Assembly: GCA_032622095.1 (NCBI GenBank)
Contig: CP136064.1
Coordinates: forward strand, 217,758,205-217,822,204
Source of the DNA: Siphonodentalium dalli
Lineage: Eukaryota; Mollusca; Scaphopoda; Gadilida; Siphonodentaliidae
DNA: 64,000 bases
Direction of reading: 5' to 3'
The translations under genes and the position numbers were made by a program. Every line of letters starts with the position of its first letter. The stretch's first letter is position 1. Below, piece after piece: positions 1 to 11,293 of the stretch. A model generated the notes under the pieces. The model was not told the origin of the DNA. It searched no databases and was given only the letters and a program-made list of their open reading frames with translations.

Positions 1-1529
1 ATGCTGATGACTCTTGCTTATTATACTCTAGTATGGAATTTAAGATAATCGAGGACAGGCTAAGCATAGAACTAACATTTATAATAATTGGATGGTGGAC
101 AAAAAAACTTTCTTTGCACCCGGGTAAAACTTAATCAATATTTATTTGGATCCCAGAACAAAACTAAATCAGTTAGTAAATTAAATATCCAGTCAACTGA
201 TAAAATCGGTGAATGAGGTGAAGTACTTATGATCGATCATTGATCAGACATTATCATGTGCAGCTATGGCAAATTCGAGTATTATGAAAGTAAGCTCTTC
301 AGAACAGCCATAGATTTCCCTCACATGCCAAGAAATAATTGGCCTATGCTTTGGCTCTTTTGCACTTCATGGTGTTTTGGACTTACACAGCAGGCACAAA
401 AAGGCTGCAAACCACTCAAACAAACAATTGGGATTCTTGTTTAGCCTGAAACATGGAGACCATGTCAGTCTCGGAACATTTTCGATTGGACCGTTGGTTT
501 CCGTTGAAAACTAAATTTCACTTTACTACTCTGAAGCTTGTACATAAACTTCACTAAAAGGCCAACCCACATACTTGGCAAGTTGGCATCAAATACATAT
601 TAGCACCATGCATCCATACGATACCCGCCACAGGCAGATGAGTTTCATTATACCATCAAATGACACACAAAACTTTCACTGACAATGGAATTAAACTTTG
701 GAATTATTTATACATTTGATACAAGTTAACTGAAGTTAACTCAAACATGTTTAAAGAGTGTGTCAGACTGGAATTATTCAGTCAGATGAAAGATAAAGGA
801 GAGGACATTTTTGTGTGGACATTGACTCTAAAGCAAATCAGCACTTTTTAATTTGCTCTGTATTGGTTTTCATCTGCATTTATTATAGCTGAAGTATTTT
901 TTATCTCAGATATACATTTCAGTGCATTCATCCAGAGGAGTCCTATTGATTTTGTGTTGGAGTAAGCATTTTCATATGTGGGCTCTTTGCTTACATCTTT
1001 GCAGATGGCTGCTTAAAGAAAACAGAACCCATAGACTGTTACTAGACACCTCATGGCTTTACAGGAATTGTGGGGTCTCTTTTGTGACGCTTATGCGCCT
1101 CACTGGGGACATCTGAGTTGTTTATGTGTTGAACGCACATTGATCTGGTAGCATGACACCAATTCGCTACCTCTTGTATTTTGTCTGTATTCACACATTG
1201 TTTATATAGATTTTAATCTCACATTCATGTAGGTTTTACAGTTTGAATATTATTCCGGGGAGGTCTGTGGATTCTGTGTTGGAGTAAGTTCAACTCGTCC
1301 ACCATTTGATAGGTGGGCTCTCTGCTTATAACATCTTTGTAGAGGGCTACTTAAACAAATCAGAAACCAGAAACACCCTGGACCATGTGAGGCTACACAT
1401 GTGTAGCCCGCATGTGGTTGAATTTCTTAACTTTCAATAACTTATGCACACCATCTCTCACACTTTCATTCATCACTTATCTTAGTGCCTATTTTTATGA
1501 ATGTCATTCTTAAATATTTTCAAAAGGAT
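1..1529. other. No recognisable gene; decayed repeat DNA
   Basis: I see no conserved protein motif on either strand here. The stretch holds a pair of diverged direct repeats (listed separately) and a short palindrome around 1389-1405 (CTACACATGTGTAG). It lies just beyond the integrase end of a minus-strand gypsy-type relic, so part may be that element's 3' untranslated region or LTR. That is inference from position only. Confidence 0.5.
943..1375 (+). repeat. Pair of diverged direct repeats (about 943-1030 and 1261-1375)
   Basis: Both copies read, in order: a segment ending TGTGTTGGAGTAAG, then GTGGGCTCT, TGCTTA, ACATCTTTG and GGCT(G/A)CTTAAA. They are about 320 bp apart and clearly diverged. 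They could be internal repeats of an old LTR. No coding potential was recognised. Confidence 0.5.
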
Positions 1530-1965
1530 TCACTAACTTGCAGTTAAAACGTTCTATTATACCATCATATTGCGGTCTATATGTGTTGTACTACATTTGG
1601 TTCTTTTCACATAGAATTTGGAATAAATGAGACTTAAATGCTCAACCATGATCAGTGTGAATCCAATATGGACATCCAAGGCGGGAGATAAATTGTGTTA
1701 GTAAACTCTTGGCCACCGTTTGAGCTGTATGATAAGATGTGAAACCTTTTTCCGTTTAGTGAAATAATCTCCGACTACATTTGCATATTCATTCCAATTT
1801 CAGTTTGTGAAAGTGGCCCAATAATATATATGGCAGCACATTGAGGTGTAGCTTTATTTGAAACTTGTTGCAATGGAAAATGCCCAAATACCTGGCCCAG
1901 GTTTTCGTCTGGTACAATTGTCACATGAAGTACACTGACAGGAGAGTTTTTCACCCATATACCCG
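1530..1965 (-). pseudogene. Gypsy-type integrase relic
   Basis: Read on the minus strand in shifting frames, this shows integrase landmarks in the right order: a C-x2-C half of the HHCC zinc site followed by RRKPG (about 1890-1935), GDYFTKR, TVAK, a FISRLGCPYWIHTDHG-like core around the second catalytic Asp (about 1650-1710), FKSHLFQILCEK, then RPQYDGIIERFN (about 1535-1580) around the catalytic Glu. Stops and frameshifts make it non-functional. It is probably the downstream part of the same element whose RT and RNase H relics lie at 8369-8870 and 2460-2645, separated by a LINE insertion. Confidence 0.8.
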
Positions 1966-2459
1966 ATCAATAAAAACTACATTATGATCCTTCAAGGGCC
2001 GTGTCCCTCTCTATGCGTCCAGCTGCTCTATCAGTGCGGAACCATGTAAAATTGTCAGGCATCAACTACCAAATCTAAATACTCCCTTTTATTAAGTTAG
2101 GTCTTTTTTAATAACACGTTGTCCAGTTAGTGAATCACACTGAGCCCATAAATACCCTACATCAAAATCAAACTTCTCTATTTCCTGCTTATCAGGCCGC
2201 CCTGGTGATTCGACTTCAGTTTCAACAAACCACTGCAATTCAACCAACTCAGAATGAGAACAACCTTCTAACAATTAGCTTGGGGACTTTGTTAGTCCGG
2301 AGTAAAGAAATATCATTGAGATTGGTCACATTCACCAGAGTTCTCATCATATGATGGGACTCCCAAGCATCATACTAACCAAACGTGCCCGCAACATCAT
2401 CTGATTTTGACACGGAAACTAGGAACCAGACAAGTCATTACCAATTTGAAATGTTTACT

Positions 2460-2645
2460 ATCACTGGGTTTCGACTCACTGGAGTTTCATAACTGGTGTC
2501 TTGAGACAACTCAACGATTCTTACACATCTGGGACAACTGACCTTATAGAAACGTGTGATCAGTTCTCAAAATCTTCTACCATATAAATATGGTCGGAAA
2601 TGCCCGATAAAAATTACTGGTTAGGCTTCCGGTTAGAGGTTATAA
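2460..2645 (-). pseudogene. Gypsy-type RNase H relic, downstream half
   Basis: Minus-strand translation gives HFRPYLYGRRF (about 2580-2620), a shifted L-x-TDH motif (about 2555-2565) and an ELSQ-x-S/Y-x-E segment, the usual second half of an RNase H domain next to a gypsy RT. The first half of the same domain is at 8369-8560, on the far side of the LINE. The segment between here and the integrase relic (1966-2460) is too decayed to assign. It contains multiple stops and is non-functional. Confidence 0.65.
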
Positions 2646-2934
2646 CAGTCAGCAGGATTTTCGAAATCGTCTAATAAAATTCAAATTTTCACCCAAAAGA
2701 AGAAACACAAAACTATGATTGCAGAACAAGAAGAATATATCGACGTTTGAACATCAATATGAAACGGTATATTGAACTTTTTTCTATGATTTAGTTGGAA
2801 ATGTGAAGAGACTTATGTTGATGAATTTCTGCTGACGCAGCCACCCTGTGGAAGCCATTTGGAAAGTTGATCCCAATATAAACAAACAATTAACCGACTG
2901 CATATATGTTAGCATGCCACACCAGGGCACGGTG

Positions 2935-4443
2935 ATAACCGAACACCGGAATACAGGCTCGAACTAATTGATGTATGGAGATCCAATAATAAAGAACTTA
3001 AGCGTTTCACTTGGAGAAGAACGTCACCTATAAAAATGGCTAGGCTTGACTATTTCCTCGTATCAGATGATATTTTAAGCCTAATTGGAGAGCAACCAAA
3101 CATTCTGCCGGGATATAGATCCGATCATAACATTATCACTAACATTAAATACTCACCAGAAGGGTAATGGTTTTTTGAAATTTAATCTTTCTCTTCTACG
3201 AGACAAATAATATATCGATATGATGAATGAGCTCATTGAAACCAATAAGATTCGATACAACTACACTACAGACGAAATAGATAGTTCCCCCTCATCATAA
3301 ATGTAAATGTGATATTAGCAAAAGACTTTTTCTAGATTCACTTTTATTGGATATAAGAGGGGTTAGTTACCATTGCTTACTCTTCCAACAGAAAACGAGA
3401 GCGTAAATCAAAAGAATTTCTACAAAAATCTAAATATGATCTTACCGAACTGGTTGATAGGAACGGGTCGGACATTGAACAGAAGGTGAAACTTCTGGAA
3501 GAGATACAAAAAGTCGATAACGAGTTACTGGATATGAGAAAGGAAGCTACAAAGGGTGCAATGATAAGATCTAGAGCAAAATGGATCGAGGATGGCTAAA
3601 AACCAACAAATATTTCTTAAATTTGGAAAAACGTAACTATATATCCAAAACCCTGACCAATCTGGTAGACTCAAATGGGAAAATACTAACCTATCAAAAC
3701 GACATTATTAAAGAAGCTCGTAACTTTTATCAAACTTTATACTCTTCAAAATGCACTACTCAGTCCGAGACATATTTTGCCCCTTTCGACAATAATTTGT
3801 TGAAACTTAATAAAGATATTGCAGGTAGTATAGAAGGGCCAATCACCATACCTGAACTGTCCGTAGTAATAACAAAAAATGGTAAGTCGTGTGGATTGGA
3901 CGGATTTCCGTATGAATTTTGGAAATTTTTCTGGCAAAAGCTTGGGCCTATTTTATGTGAATCTTTCAACGAGTCCTATGAATCAGGAGAGCTCTCCATT
4001 ACACAAAAACAAGGAATTATAACTCTTCTACCCAAAAAGGACAAAGGCAGACACCTTCTAAATAATTGGAGACCGATTACCTTATTGAAAAGCTCATATA
4101 AGCTGGCATCTGCATGTATAGCTCAGCGGATGAAACAATTTCTCCCTCATATCATTAACGAGGACCAAACGGGTTTCTTGAAGGGTCGATACATATACAT
4201 GTAGGAGACAATACACGACTGATTTATGATATTATATACCAAACTAACTTGAAGAAATTTCCTGGCCTCTTACTACTTTTAGATTTTGAGAAAGCATTTG
4301 ACTCTGTATCATGGAAATTCATGCACAAATGTCTTGACTTTTCAACTTTGGAGAATCGATACAAAAATGGATCTCAATATTTTATACGAATATTAACTCT
4401 TCTTTACTCATAAATGGACACATATCACAACGTTTCACACTAG
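2935..4443 (+). pseudogene. LINE ORF2, endonuclease C-terminus and first part of RT
   Basis: About 2935-3172 encodes the end of an AP-type endonuclease (LELIDVWR, then RFTWRR, RLDYFLVSD and GYRSDHNII, with the catalytic SDH). About 3380-3600 encodes the linker typical of L1/Tx1 elements (RAKWIEDG). 3581-4204 is open for 207 codons and covers the RT fingers (NKYFLNLEKRN, GLDGFPYEFWK, NWRPITLL, DQTGFLKGRYI). A palm motif, LLLLDFEKAFDSV, follows near 4275. There is a frameshift at about 3595 and others around 4204-4400. It is broken by a hAT insertion inside the motif GRGCRQGDP and cannot make a functional protein. Confidence 0.85.
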
Positions 4444-4451
4444 GTCGAGGC

Positions 4452-6137
4452 CAGGGATGGGGTAATTGTAATTTGTAATTGTAATTGATTGTAATTAATT
4501 ACATTTTTTCAAGTAATTGCATGTAATTGGTAATTGAGTTTATTCTCAATTACATGTAATTGCAATTGTAATTGGTTAGGATGTAATTGTAATTGTAATT
4601 AGGGTTTAATTTCAATTACTTCAAAATCACAGGTACTTGTTTCTTCTCAAAGTTCTCTTTCATGATTCACCCAATGGTTTCTTCAAATGTTTTTTTCCCA
4701 AAATTTCAAAGTGTAAGACTGGTGACTGGCTATCACTATGTTGTCACAACACTGAGTTTTTATCCACTGTGTCTCAATGGTGAATTCTGTTGACACCTCC
4801 TGTTTGTTTGCTTAAGCATTGGTTAACCTTTTAGTAGGCTTGTTTTGATAAATACAATGAGAAACCAACTTCAAATAATAGACAATATATCACTATAATA
4901 TATCACTCTTATGATAATGTTTCATTATCTCCATCTGATATGGTATATATGCTATGGTAGAAATTCATACCAACCATTGCTAATGCTATGAGCATGTTTA
5001 CAAAAAATCTGGCAGCATTTTAATTTGCAGAAAGACACATCGTGTCCTATGAAAGCGAAGTGCAAACTTTGCCCAACTACAATATCCAGTTCCAAAAAAG
5101 TTACCTCCAATTTTGTGACACATCTGAAGGTAAGTTTCCATTTCTATGTATTAGCTTTGTTTAATTCCATTGACATATAACTTCAGTCATATGGTGGTAT
5201 TGGTAATTAAATTTATTTTTTGTAATTCTTTTTCACCATTTGTACCACGATTGTGGTTTATGTGAATAAACAATTTGATTTGATTTGATTTGGTATATGC
5301 ATTGTATCTTGTCCCTTCTAATTTGCAACTGAATGACAAAGAGGGGACAAATATCTGCTTCAGTAATCCCCCAATTAGCACTGTCTATTGGAGGCATTGT
5401 GTTACCAATAAGCTGGTGACCACAAAGGCTAATTAAGATTATGACTCTAATTAACCATCAGAGTGTTGATTATCTCATTGTCCTTCACAATTGGCCTGAC
5501 TGTGTGTCTGTCTTACTGAGATAGTCTTATTCCCTTAATAATTAAATGATGGATACATGTGTGTTACTAAAATATTATTTTCATTTTATAGCGAAAGCAT
5601 CAAGATGTCTATGAATCAACAGTCACACAGGCACCATCAGCAAGGGATCAACAACCTACTAGGATCTATCAGTATGCAAAAACATCGGTCAAGAATGCGA
5701 AAGCATTGAAGATAGTTAGCAAAGTTCATAAATGTCTTATATCATTCCAATTTTTAGAAGATCAACCCCGACTACAAGCTGCCAATGCAACACGCTGGAA
5801 TTGCCAGCTATAAATCATGATTCGCTCAATTCTACGAACACCTATACTGGACTCAGTACATTGGCTGCTCTGCACCAAGTGTGCTTCACCATGTATTTCA
5901 TCTTGCTTGTATTAAATTTATGTTTTGTTATCAAATAAAGTTTATATAAATAAAAAGTGTTCCTACATCAATTATGTGCTGAAATGTAATTGTAATTGAA
6001 TTACATTTCAAAGTAATTGTAATTGTAATTAATTACATTGTGAAATAGATGTAATGGGAATTGTAATTGTAATTGAAAAATGTTGAAGTAATTGTAATTG
6101 TAATTAATTACATTCACAAGTAATTGCCCCAAGCCTG
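4452..6137 (+). mobile_element. hAT transposon, internally deleted (1,686 bp)
   Basis: An exact 8-bp duplication, GTCGAGGC, flanks it (4444-4451 and 6138-6145), as expected for hAT. The ends are imperfect inverted repeats: CAGGGATGGGGTAATTG at the left and, on the other strand, CAGGCTTGGGGCAATTA at the right. Both subterminal regions (4462-4610 and 5985-6125) are packed with TAATTGTAATTG-like repeats, probable transposase binding sites. Joining the flanks at one copy of the duplication restores the LINE RT motif GRGCRQGDP, which proves insertion into the LINE. Only remnants of the transposase remain inside, so it is non-autonomous. Confidence 0.93.
5049..5813 (+). pseudogene. hAT transposase remnant: BED finger plus short C-terminal piece
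   Basis: A first exon-like segment (5049-5129) encodes a BED-type zinc finger start, C-x2-C (KCKLCP) and THLK, followed by a good donor GTAAGT. A second segment begins after an acceptor (TTTTATAG, 5584-5591) and supplies the last zinc ligand (RKHQDVY), so the finger is C2-H-x4-H across the intron. It runs to a stop at 5811-5813. Near the end LQAANATRWNCQL resembles the conserved LQ-x-D-x-x-TRWNS segment of hAT transposases. The RNase H-like catalytic core between these regions is missing. It could still encode a small DNA-binding protein without catalysis. Confidence 0.75.
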
Positions 6138-6145
6138 GTCGAGGC

Positions 6146-7932
6146 TGTCGGCAGGGCGATCCTATATCTCCGTACATTTTTTTGATTTGCGCAGAAATCC
6201 TAGCTCTCATGATTAGAAATAATAAAACAAAATCAAAGGAATAACCCTCGATAGTTTTGAATTTAAGTTAACGCAGTACGACACGACACTTATTCTAGAC
6301 GGTACCGACAGTAGTCTGACGGAGGCCTATTCCACCCTGAATGCCTTTGCTAAAATATCCGGACTCAAGCTCAATGCGAGTAAGTGTCAGGCGTCATGGA
6401 TTGGATCCATGGTGGGGCGGCAAGAAAATATATGTCCGGACCTGCATCTTACCTTTGCAGACTCATTTAATCTTCTTGGAATCAACTTGAATACTACTTT
6501 AAACAAAATGTCGATTAATTTTGAAAATAAGCTGAACGAAATTAAACGACTAACAGAAACATGGAATCATCGACTACTTACCCCATTTGGTCGTATAACA
6601 GTTATAAAATCCATCATTATCCCCAAATTAACTCACTTATTCATCGCATTGCCTAACCCTAACAACAATTTCATGACCAAACTCGAAAAAATACTATTCA
6701 ATTTTCTCTGGAATTCCAAACGGGACCGAGTATAAAGAAAACTCGTCTGTCAAGATTACTCTAACGGTGGAATGAAAATGGTAGATGTAAATAATTTCCT
6801 CATGTCAATGAAAATAACTTGGGTGAGACGATTGCTATTGAATAGTTCAAAATGGACACCCCTAACTGACCTTCCTATCAACAAAGACCACCTATTTCTG
6901 ACATACAACCATGCTTTTCTGAAAAACAAAGCTAATGTCGTGAAAAATCCTTTCTGGCATGACGTACTACTGGCTTTTGCAAATATGTTAGAAAAAAATA
7001 AGAAACAAACTCGATTGCAGGCACGCACTATTTGGAACAACCCCGATATAAAACTTGGCGGATACACCATTAATTTTGTTTCATGGCGAAAAAGAGGAAT
7101 TATATATGTAAATGACTTGCTTCAAAGAGATGGCATATTACACACAGAACAATCCTTATTCGAATGTTATCATATACGTACAGTTTTTTTGACAATGAAC
7201 AGCATCCGGCAACAAATAATAGCTATGGCACAAAAGATAAACCAACCCTTATTTCGCATTGAAAGCCCTTTCCTTCCAAGTAATTTTGTCATCCCATTGA
7301 ACAATACTCATGGTGGACAGGACTTCTACAAAATTTTAAATTCAATGAATATCGTACCAAAATCCCATACAAAATGGCAGGCCGAATTTGAGGATAATGA
7401 CATTCAATGGGAAAACTACAACCGTCTTGCTTTCACCACGACGCCTGACACAATAATGTGGTGGTTACAATATCGAATTAATCATAGAATACTTTCCACA
7501 AAGAAATTTCTTAAAATGGTCAACCTAGAACAAAATGATTTATGTAACCGCTGCGGCACAACATCTGAAGATATATCCCATATTTATTGGGACTGCCCGA
7601 ATGTAAAAAACTTTATAAATGATGTTACTATTTGGTGCAAATCAAATGGTATCGCCTTGGTAGCCACAAGAAAGATTGCAATTCTTGGAGCCCTGTCAAT
7701 GGGCGATAATTCTATGACGAATCTGTTTTGGCTACTGATAAAACAATACATATATACAACTAAATTTAATCCTGATATGTTATCACTAAAATCCTTTCTA
7801 TCAGAACTACAATCTAGATATTTACAGGAGAAATTGTTGGCACAGTGCCAAATGAAATTACCCTCTTTCGAGAAAAACTGGTTTTTAATCATAGAAGCTC
7901 TTAACAAAACGTCAGAAGCAAACAAACCATGA
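6146..7932 (+). pseudogene. LINE ORF2, RT catalytic region and C-terminal domain
   Basis: This continues the RT after the hAT insertion: [18 protein letters not shown], then a frameshift near 6225, then the region that should carry YADD. Here it reads QYDTTLIL (about 6270-6290), six bases short, so one catalytic Asp and its neighbour are gone. 6409-6735 and 6772-7932 are open and encode the thumb (NKLNEIKRLTETWNHR, GRITVIKS, FLWNS-KRDRV) and the long C-terminal domain ending with a C-x2-C-x7-H-x5-C type finger (LCNRCG, HIYWDCP). A stop lies between the two open parts (6733-6735). Inactive. Confidence 0.88.
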
Positions 7933-8368
7933 TGTATCAAAATATCGTCCCACAGAACCCCAACTTTATCTCAAATTCACAAGTATTAGCCAGAGGAATA
8001 CGTGCCGAGAAAACCGCCGAGTTGATCCACCAGAAAGGGAAAAGACTTATTTCTACATCAATCAAGATCCCATTATACTTAGCAAAGAGCTATATATATA
8101 TACAATTAATATCTTATAAAAATTGGACCAATTAGCTCATTGACTAAATCTATGTCTAACACAGCTTGTGGGGCCCATACCAGAAGCGAATATAATTATA
8201 GACTTGTCACGATGAGTGAAAAAGCATGTGAGCGAAAGGATCTGTGCAAGTTATTGATAGCCTGGGGACGAAAGAGCTTGTGTGAGATCATCTTTTTGCA
8301 AATTTTGTTACAATATATATTTATATACATTTATTTTGATAAATAAACAAAATTTAAAAATAATTTTA
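7933..8368 (+). other. LINE 3' untranslated region and A-rich tail
   Basis: No conserved coding motif follows the LINE C-terminal domain. The last 30 bases (8340-8368) are A-rich and end at the imperfect target duplication, as expected for a LINE 3' end. A short (TA)n tract lies at 8092-8102. Confidence 0.6.
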
Positions 8369-8870
8369 AAAAAGATTACTGCTAATAACTCTCGTTTTGT
8401 CATACAATATTGACTTTGTAAATGATTCAATGTTCCACTTCCATACGTCAAACGTTTTCTTCTCTATTTTGAAATTGAGCAACACTGTTCCCGACACTTG
8501 TGAAACTGGCATCAGTATCCAGAATAAATCTGGCAGAACTATCAATTGCGGTGAAAACAGACACATGCTATTTGGCAATCTGAATACGAACTGAACTTGG
8601 CTTACTTCCCAGTTAAATGAGTAAGGGGAGCTACAATTTAAAAAAAACTGAAATAAAGCGACGATAGTACCCTGCTAGACCTTGAACACTTCTGACATGC
8701 TTAAAGTTTGTGGAACTAGCCAATTTTTAACAGCTCCAGTTTTCTGATCACACTTTACTCCGTCTCTAGAAACAAGATGCTCAAGAAAACTAATTTCCTT
8801 TTGAAACAAAATGAGCTGGCATCCTAACTATATCATTAGGATCTTCAATAGTTTTATAATTTAATGCCAA
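8369..8870 (-). pseudogene. Gypsy-type RT thumb and RNase H relic, upstream half
   Basis: On the minus strand, with frame changes, the following appear in order: LFQKEISFLEHLVSRDGVKCDQKTGAVKNW (split reading, about 8720-8830), which is the RT connection FLGH-V-S-x-x-G; then AGYYRRFIS (about 8665-8690); then SARFILDTDASFTSVGNSVAQF (about 8470-8545), the start of RNase H with its catalytic Asp; then CMTKRELLAVI (about 8370-8400). The continuation HFRPYLYG is at 2580-2620, so a LINE splits the domain. Stops and frameshifts make it non-functional. Confidence 0.8.
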
Positions 8871-9553
8871 ACTAATCCCATGTTCCATATAATATGGATG
8901 GCTCAACCTGGTGTGAATTTGAAGTTCGTGATTACCAATCCCATCGATCAATTGATCGATGATAACAGTGTCCCACTAATGGAAAACAATCGGGGTAGGC
9001 CTCCGTAGCTGGTTTGAAAGTTCTCGGCCAAATTCAGAAATACTTTAACTGGGTTTACTTTTGAAAAGTCGAAAATTGGACTGACATATAGCTGCATGTT
9101 TAATTTGGCTGAATTTCCTGAATCTGTGCAGTTTTAATGGAACAAAAACTTCCTTTACTTGCATCAGAAAGATTCCCTAATATTATTTTAGATCTGCTCA
9201 TCAAGCACGACAAATGTCTAGAGGAAATATTTGCATCAGTCCATTTTTAGATATTCCTATGACGTAAAAGTGAACAACATAGTTTATCCAAAACATCAGG
9301 ATCAAACAGGGCTACCTCTATTTACTTATTTTCTGATGGCAAGACAATTATTTTACGTCCAGGTGGCTGTGAGGCAATTTTAGTAACTGTATTTTCACGA
9401 GTGTTAAAGGTTCCTTCTTCATTAGTTACATTCTTATGTGGGACCAATGTGTCAAAATATGATTTTTCCCAACTACCTGTTATCGCGATCTCTCATTTTG
9501 GATCAAAGTAATGTAATCAACTGAAATATAGCAATATGTGTGTAATAAATAGA
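8871..9553. other. No gene recognised; possibly more of the decayed gypsy element
   Basis: This lies upstream of the minus-strand RT relic, so it should correspond to protease/RT of the same element, but I find no convincing motif such as YLDD. It contains a short direct repeat of ATCGAT/GATCGAT around 8940-8960. Confidence 0.4.
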
Positions 9554-9688
9554 GGATCTCTAATGAGTCGCAATTATGTACGAAAGTATTAACCGAGTGC
9601 ACTAAATTCGATTCGAACCGAGGCTCCAATCGAATTTAGTGGACGAGGTTAATAAATTTCGCATAGAACTGCGACGAATATGAGATCC
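9554..9688. repeat. 135-bp imperfect palindrome
   Basis: The two arms (GGATCTC ... TTAACC and its complement) pair over about 60 bp with scattered mismatches. The inner arms CACTAAATTCGATT and AATCGAATTTAGTG are exact. It looks like a small foldback element. No target duplication could be fixed. Confidence 0.7.
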
Positions 9689-10880
9689 ATTTTATCACAT
9701 AATCGATTTTTATAAAGGAAAAACATCTCGAAACGGCTGGAATTAAAACAAATTAATATTGATTTCTTTATCACAACCAAAGAGGAAGTAAAGACACCTT
9801 CAATACAAAATATATTCCATTTTAAATGTGTCTTTTCATGTTGACAACATTGTTCAGCCACCTTATTATCCTTATAGATCACTGGATCAAACGAGCCGAC
9901 CCGGACATGAAGCCAAGAAGTACATATCAATACACTGCAGCGATAACATGTAACGGTTTTTATGCAACGACCACAGATTAGAAGATAAAATGAAGCAATA
10001 ACTGGAAACAACTGTTATGGTGGTATGACATCGGGTCACACTTTAGCCAGGCAATGGTCGCTAAACTACATGTATAGTGCTTTTTGTGTAAGAAAAACGA
10101 TAGTCATATAATATTCACACTTACCATATGCATGAAGCCGACAGCTGCGTTTTATCCGTGGGCCAAGAAGATGAGAACATCCACCTTCATCGCGTTTTAT
10201 TCCGCTTAAAATCCCATACTCTGCCGTTGACGTCACCCTTCCGGTCGGTGAGTCTACGCAAAGGTCCCTGACACAAATTTTGTTCAGAACACTAAAAATA
10301 CATGTACATAAGACAAGGTTCCTAACTCCCTAAATGTAGAATTTCCACATGTCCTCAAAACCGTGGCCAGATATGCAGCAATACACGCACAAAAAAAATT
10401 ATACTGAAAATATATTCCTTCAATCCCCATCAATTTGGTGTATATGTCAACCATGCGCAGACAGCGGCAGTGGAAATATCGTCCATGAAAGCATCGGACA
10501 CCACTGGAGACCGAACAAAAAGTGGTCCAAAAGACTATGTCTGATCACACGAAAGATCATATAATATACAGCCGTCGAATTGCTGGAATTGTCCTTTCTT
10601 TTGATATACGAATCAACCATGTATAGCTAGCGCTAGTGGAGATATCTACAACGAAACAATCGGAGACTGGCGAAAGAATGTGGTCGAACAAGAGTTGGCC
10701 TGGTACGCGGCAACGAGACCGGACAGAGTCTTGTTCGACCAATTTGTTCAACAGTCTCCGTTGATTTGAGGGTAGATATATCCGATGTCGCTGACCGAAC
10801 TTTGTTGATCTATATATAAAAATATCAGCCTCCTCTCCCGAAAACCCGCACATTATCTGCTTATAACTTGTTTTAGGTAG
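9689..10880. other. No gene recognised
   Basis: An open frame of 120 codons on the minus strand (9649-10011) has no motif I recognise and biased, cysteine-rich composition, so I do not call it. A perfect TGACGTCA (CRE-like) octamer lies at 10228-10235. Two diverged copies of one sequence follow at about 10450-10540 and 10618-10700 (both contain TCAACCATG, then ATCGGA and TGGTC). Confidence 0.4.
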
Positions 10881-10984
10881 ATAATCTGCTTATAATCGCC
10901 TCAGTTTGAGTCAATAATGTGCTGAAAATGAGAGCGTTTTAGTCACATTATCGACTCAACATGAGGCGATTCTAAGCAGATTAT
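10881..10984. repeat. 104-bp near-perfect palindrome
   Basis: The left arm begins ATAATCTGCTTATAATCGCC and the right arm ends with its complement (AGCAGATTAT). Arms are about 42 bp with few mismatches around a roughly 16-base loop. It resembles a miniature foldback element. Confidence 0.7.
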
Positions 10985-11106
10985 GTGCAGACAGTGACAC
11001 AAATAAGCTTACTCACGACTTTTCAGGTCTACGCTCATTAACATGTGTTTTTAATGTGGCATGTGCCATAAAACGAAATAACGGGTATGACTCCATTTTC
11101 TGCTTA

Positions 11107-11293
11107 TTTGTCAAGTCACAAGTAGAAACAGCCAATCACCGCTCAGTGTTAGAATCGAGGTCAGGTCATAATGAATATTAAAATGAGGACCTCGATTATA
11201 ACACTGAGCGGTGATTGGCTGTTTCTACTATGTCAGTCATGGAAAGGTCAGGTCACAATGAATATTAAAATTAGGAACTTTGTGACTTGACAA
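11107..11293. mobile_element. Foldback MITE, 187 bp
   Basis: The ends are inverted repeats TTGTCAAGTCACAA and TTGTGACTTGACAA. Inside, an almost exact palindrome of 38-40-bp arms (11126-11229) contains CCAAT-box sequence (AGCCAATCACC) on each arm. The loop segment AGGTCA-AATGAATATTAAAAT is repeated to its right (11250-11273), so the element is partly duplicated internally. No protein is encoded. Confidence 0.7.

Larger units (their letters stand above)
2628..8368 (+). mobile_element. L1/Tx1-like LINE inserted in a gypsy RNase H domain
   Basis: A plus-strand non-LTR retrotransposon, about 4.05 kb once the hAT element inside it is removed. The left flank reads AAAATTACTGGTTA (about 2614-2627) and the right flank AAAGATTACTGCTAA (about 8369-8383), an imperfect target duplication. 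The 3' end is A-rich (8340-8368). The flanks are two halves of one minus-strand RNase H domain, which sets the insertion point. The 5' end is truncated: only the C-terminal part of the endonuclease is recognisable. Exact ends are uncertain by a few bases. Confidence 0.75.

Noticed and set aside
9649-10011. 120-codon minus-strand ORF
   Set aside because: No recognised motif, no splice context, and it overlaps the arm of a palindrome at 9554-9688; likely open by chance in AT-rich DNA.
10228-10235. Functional CRE promoter element
   Set aside because: TGACGTCA alone, without a transcript start or gene nearby, is not enough evidence.
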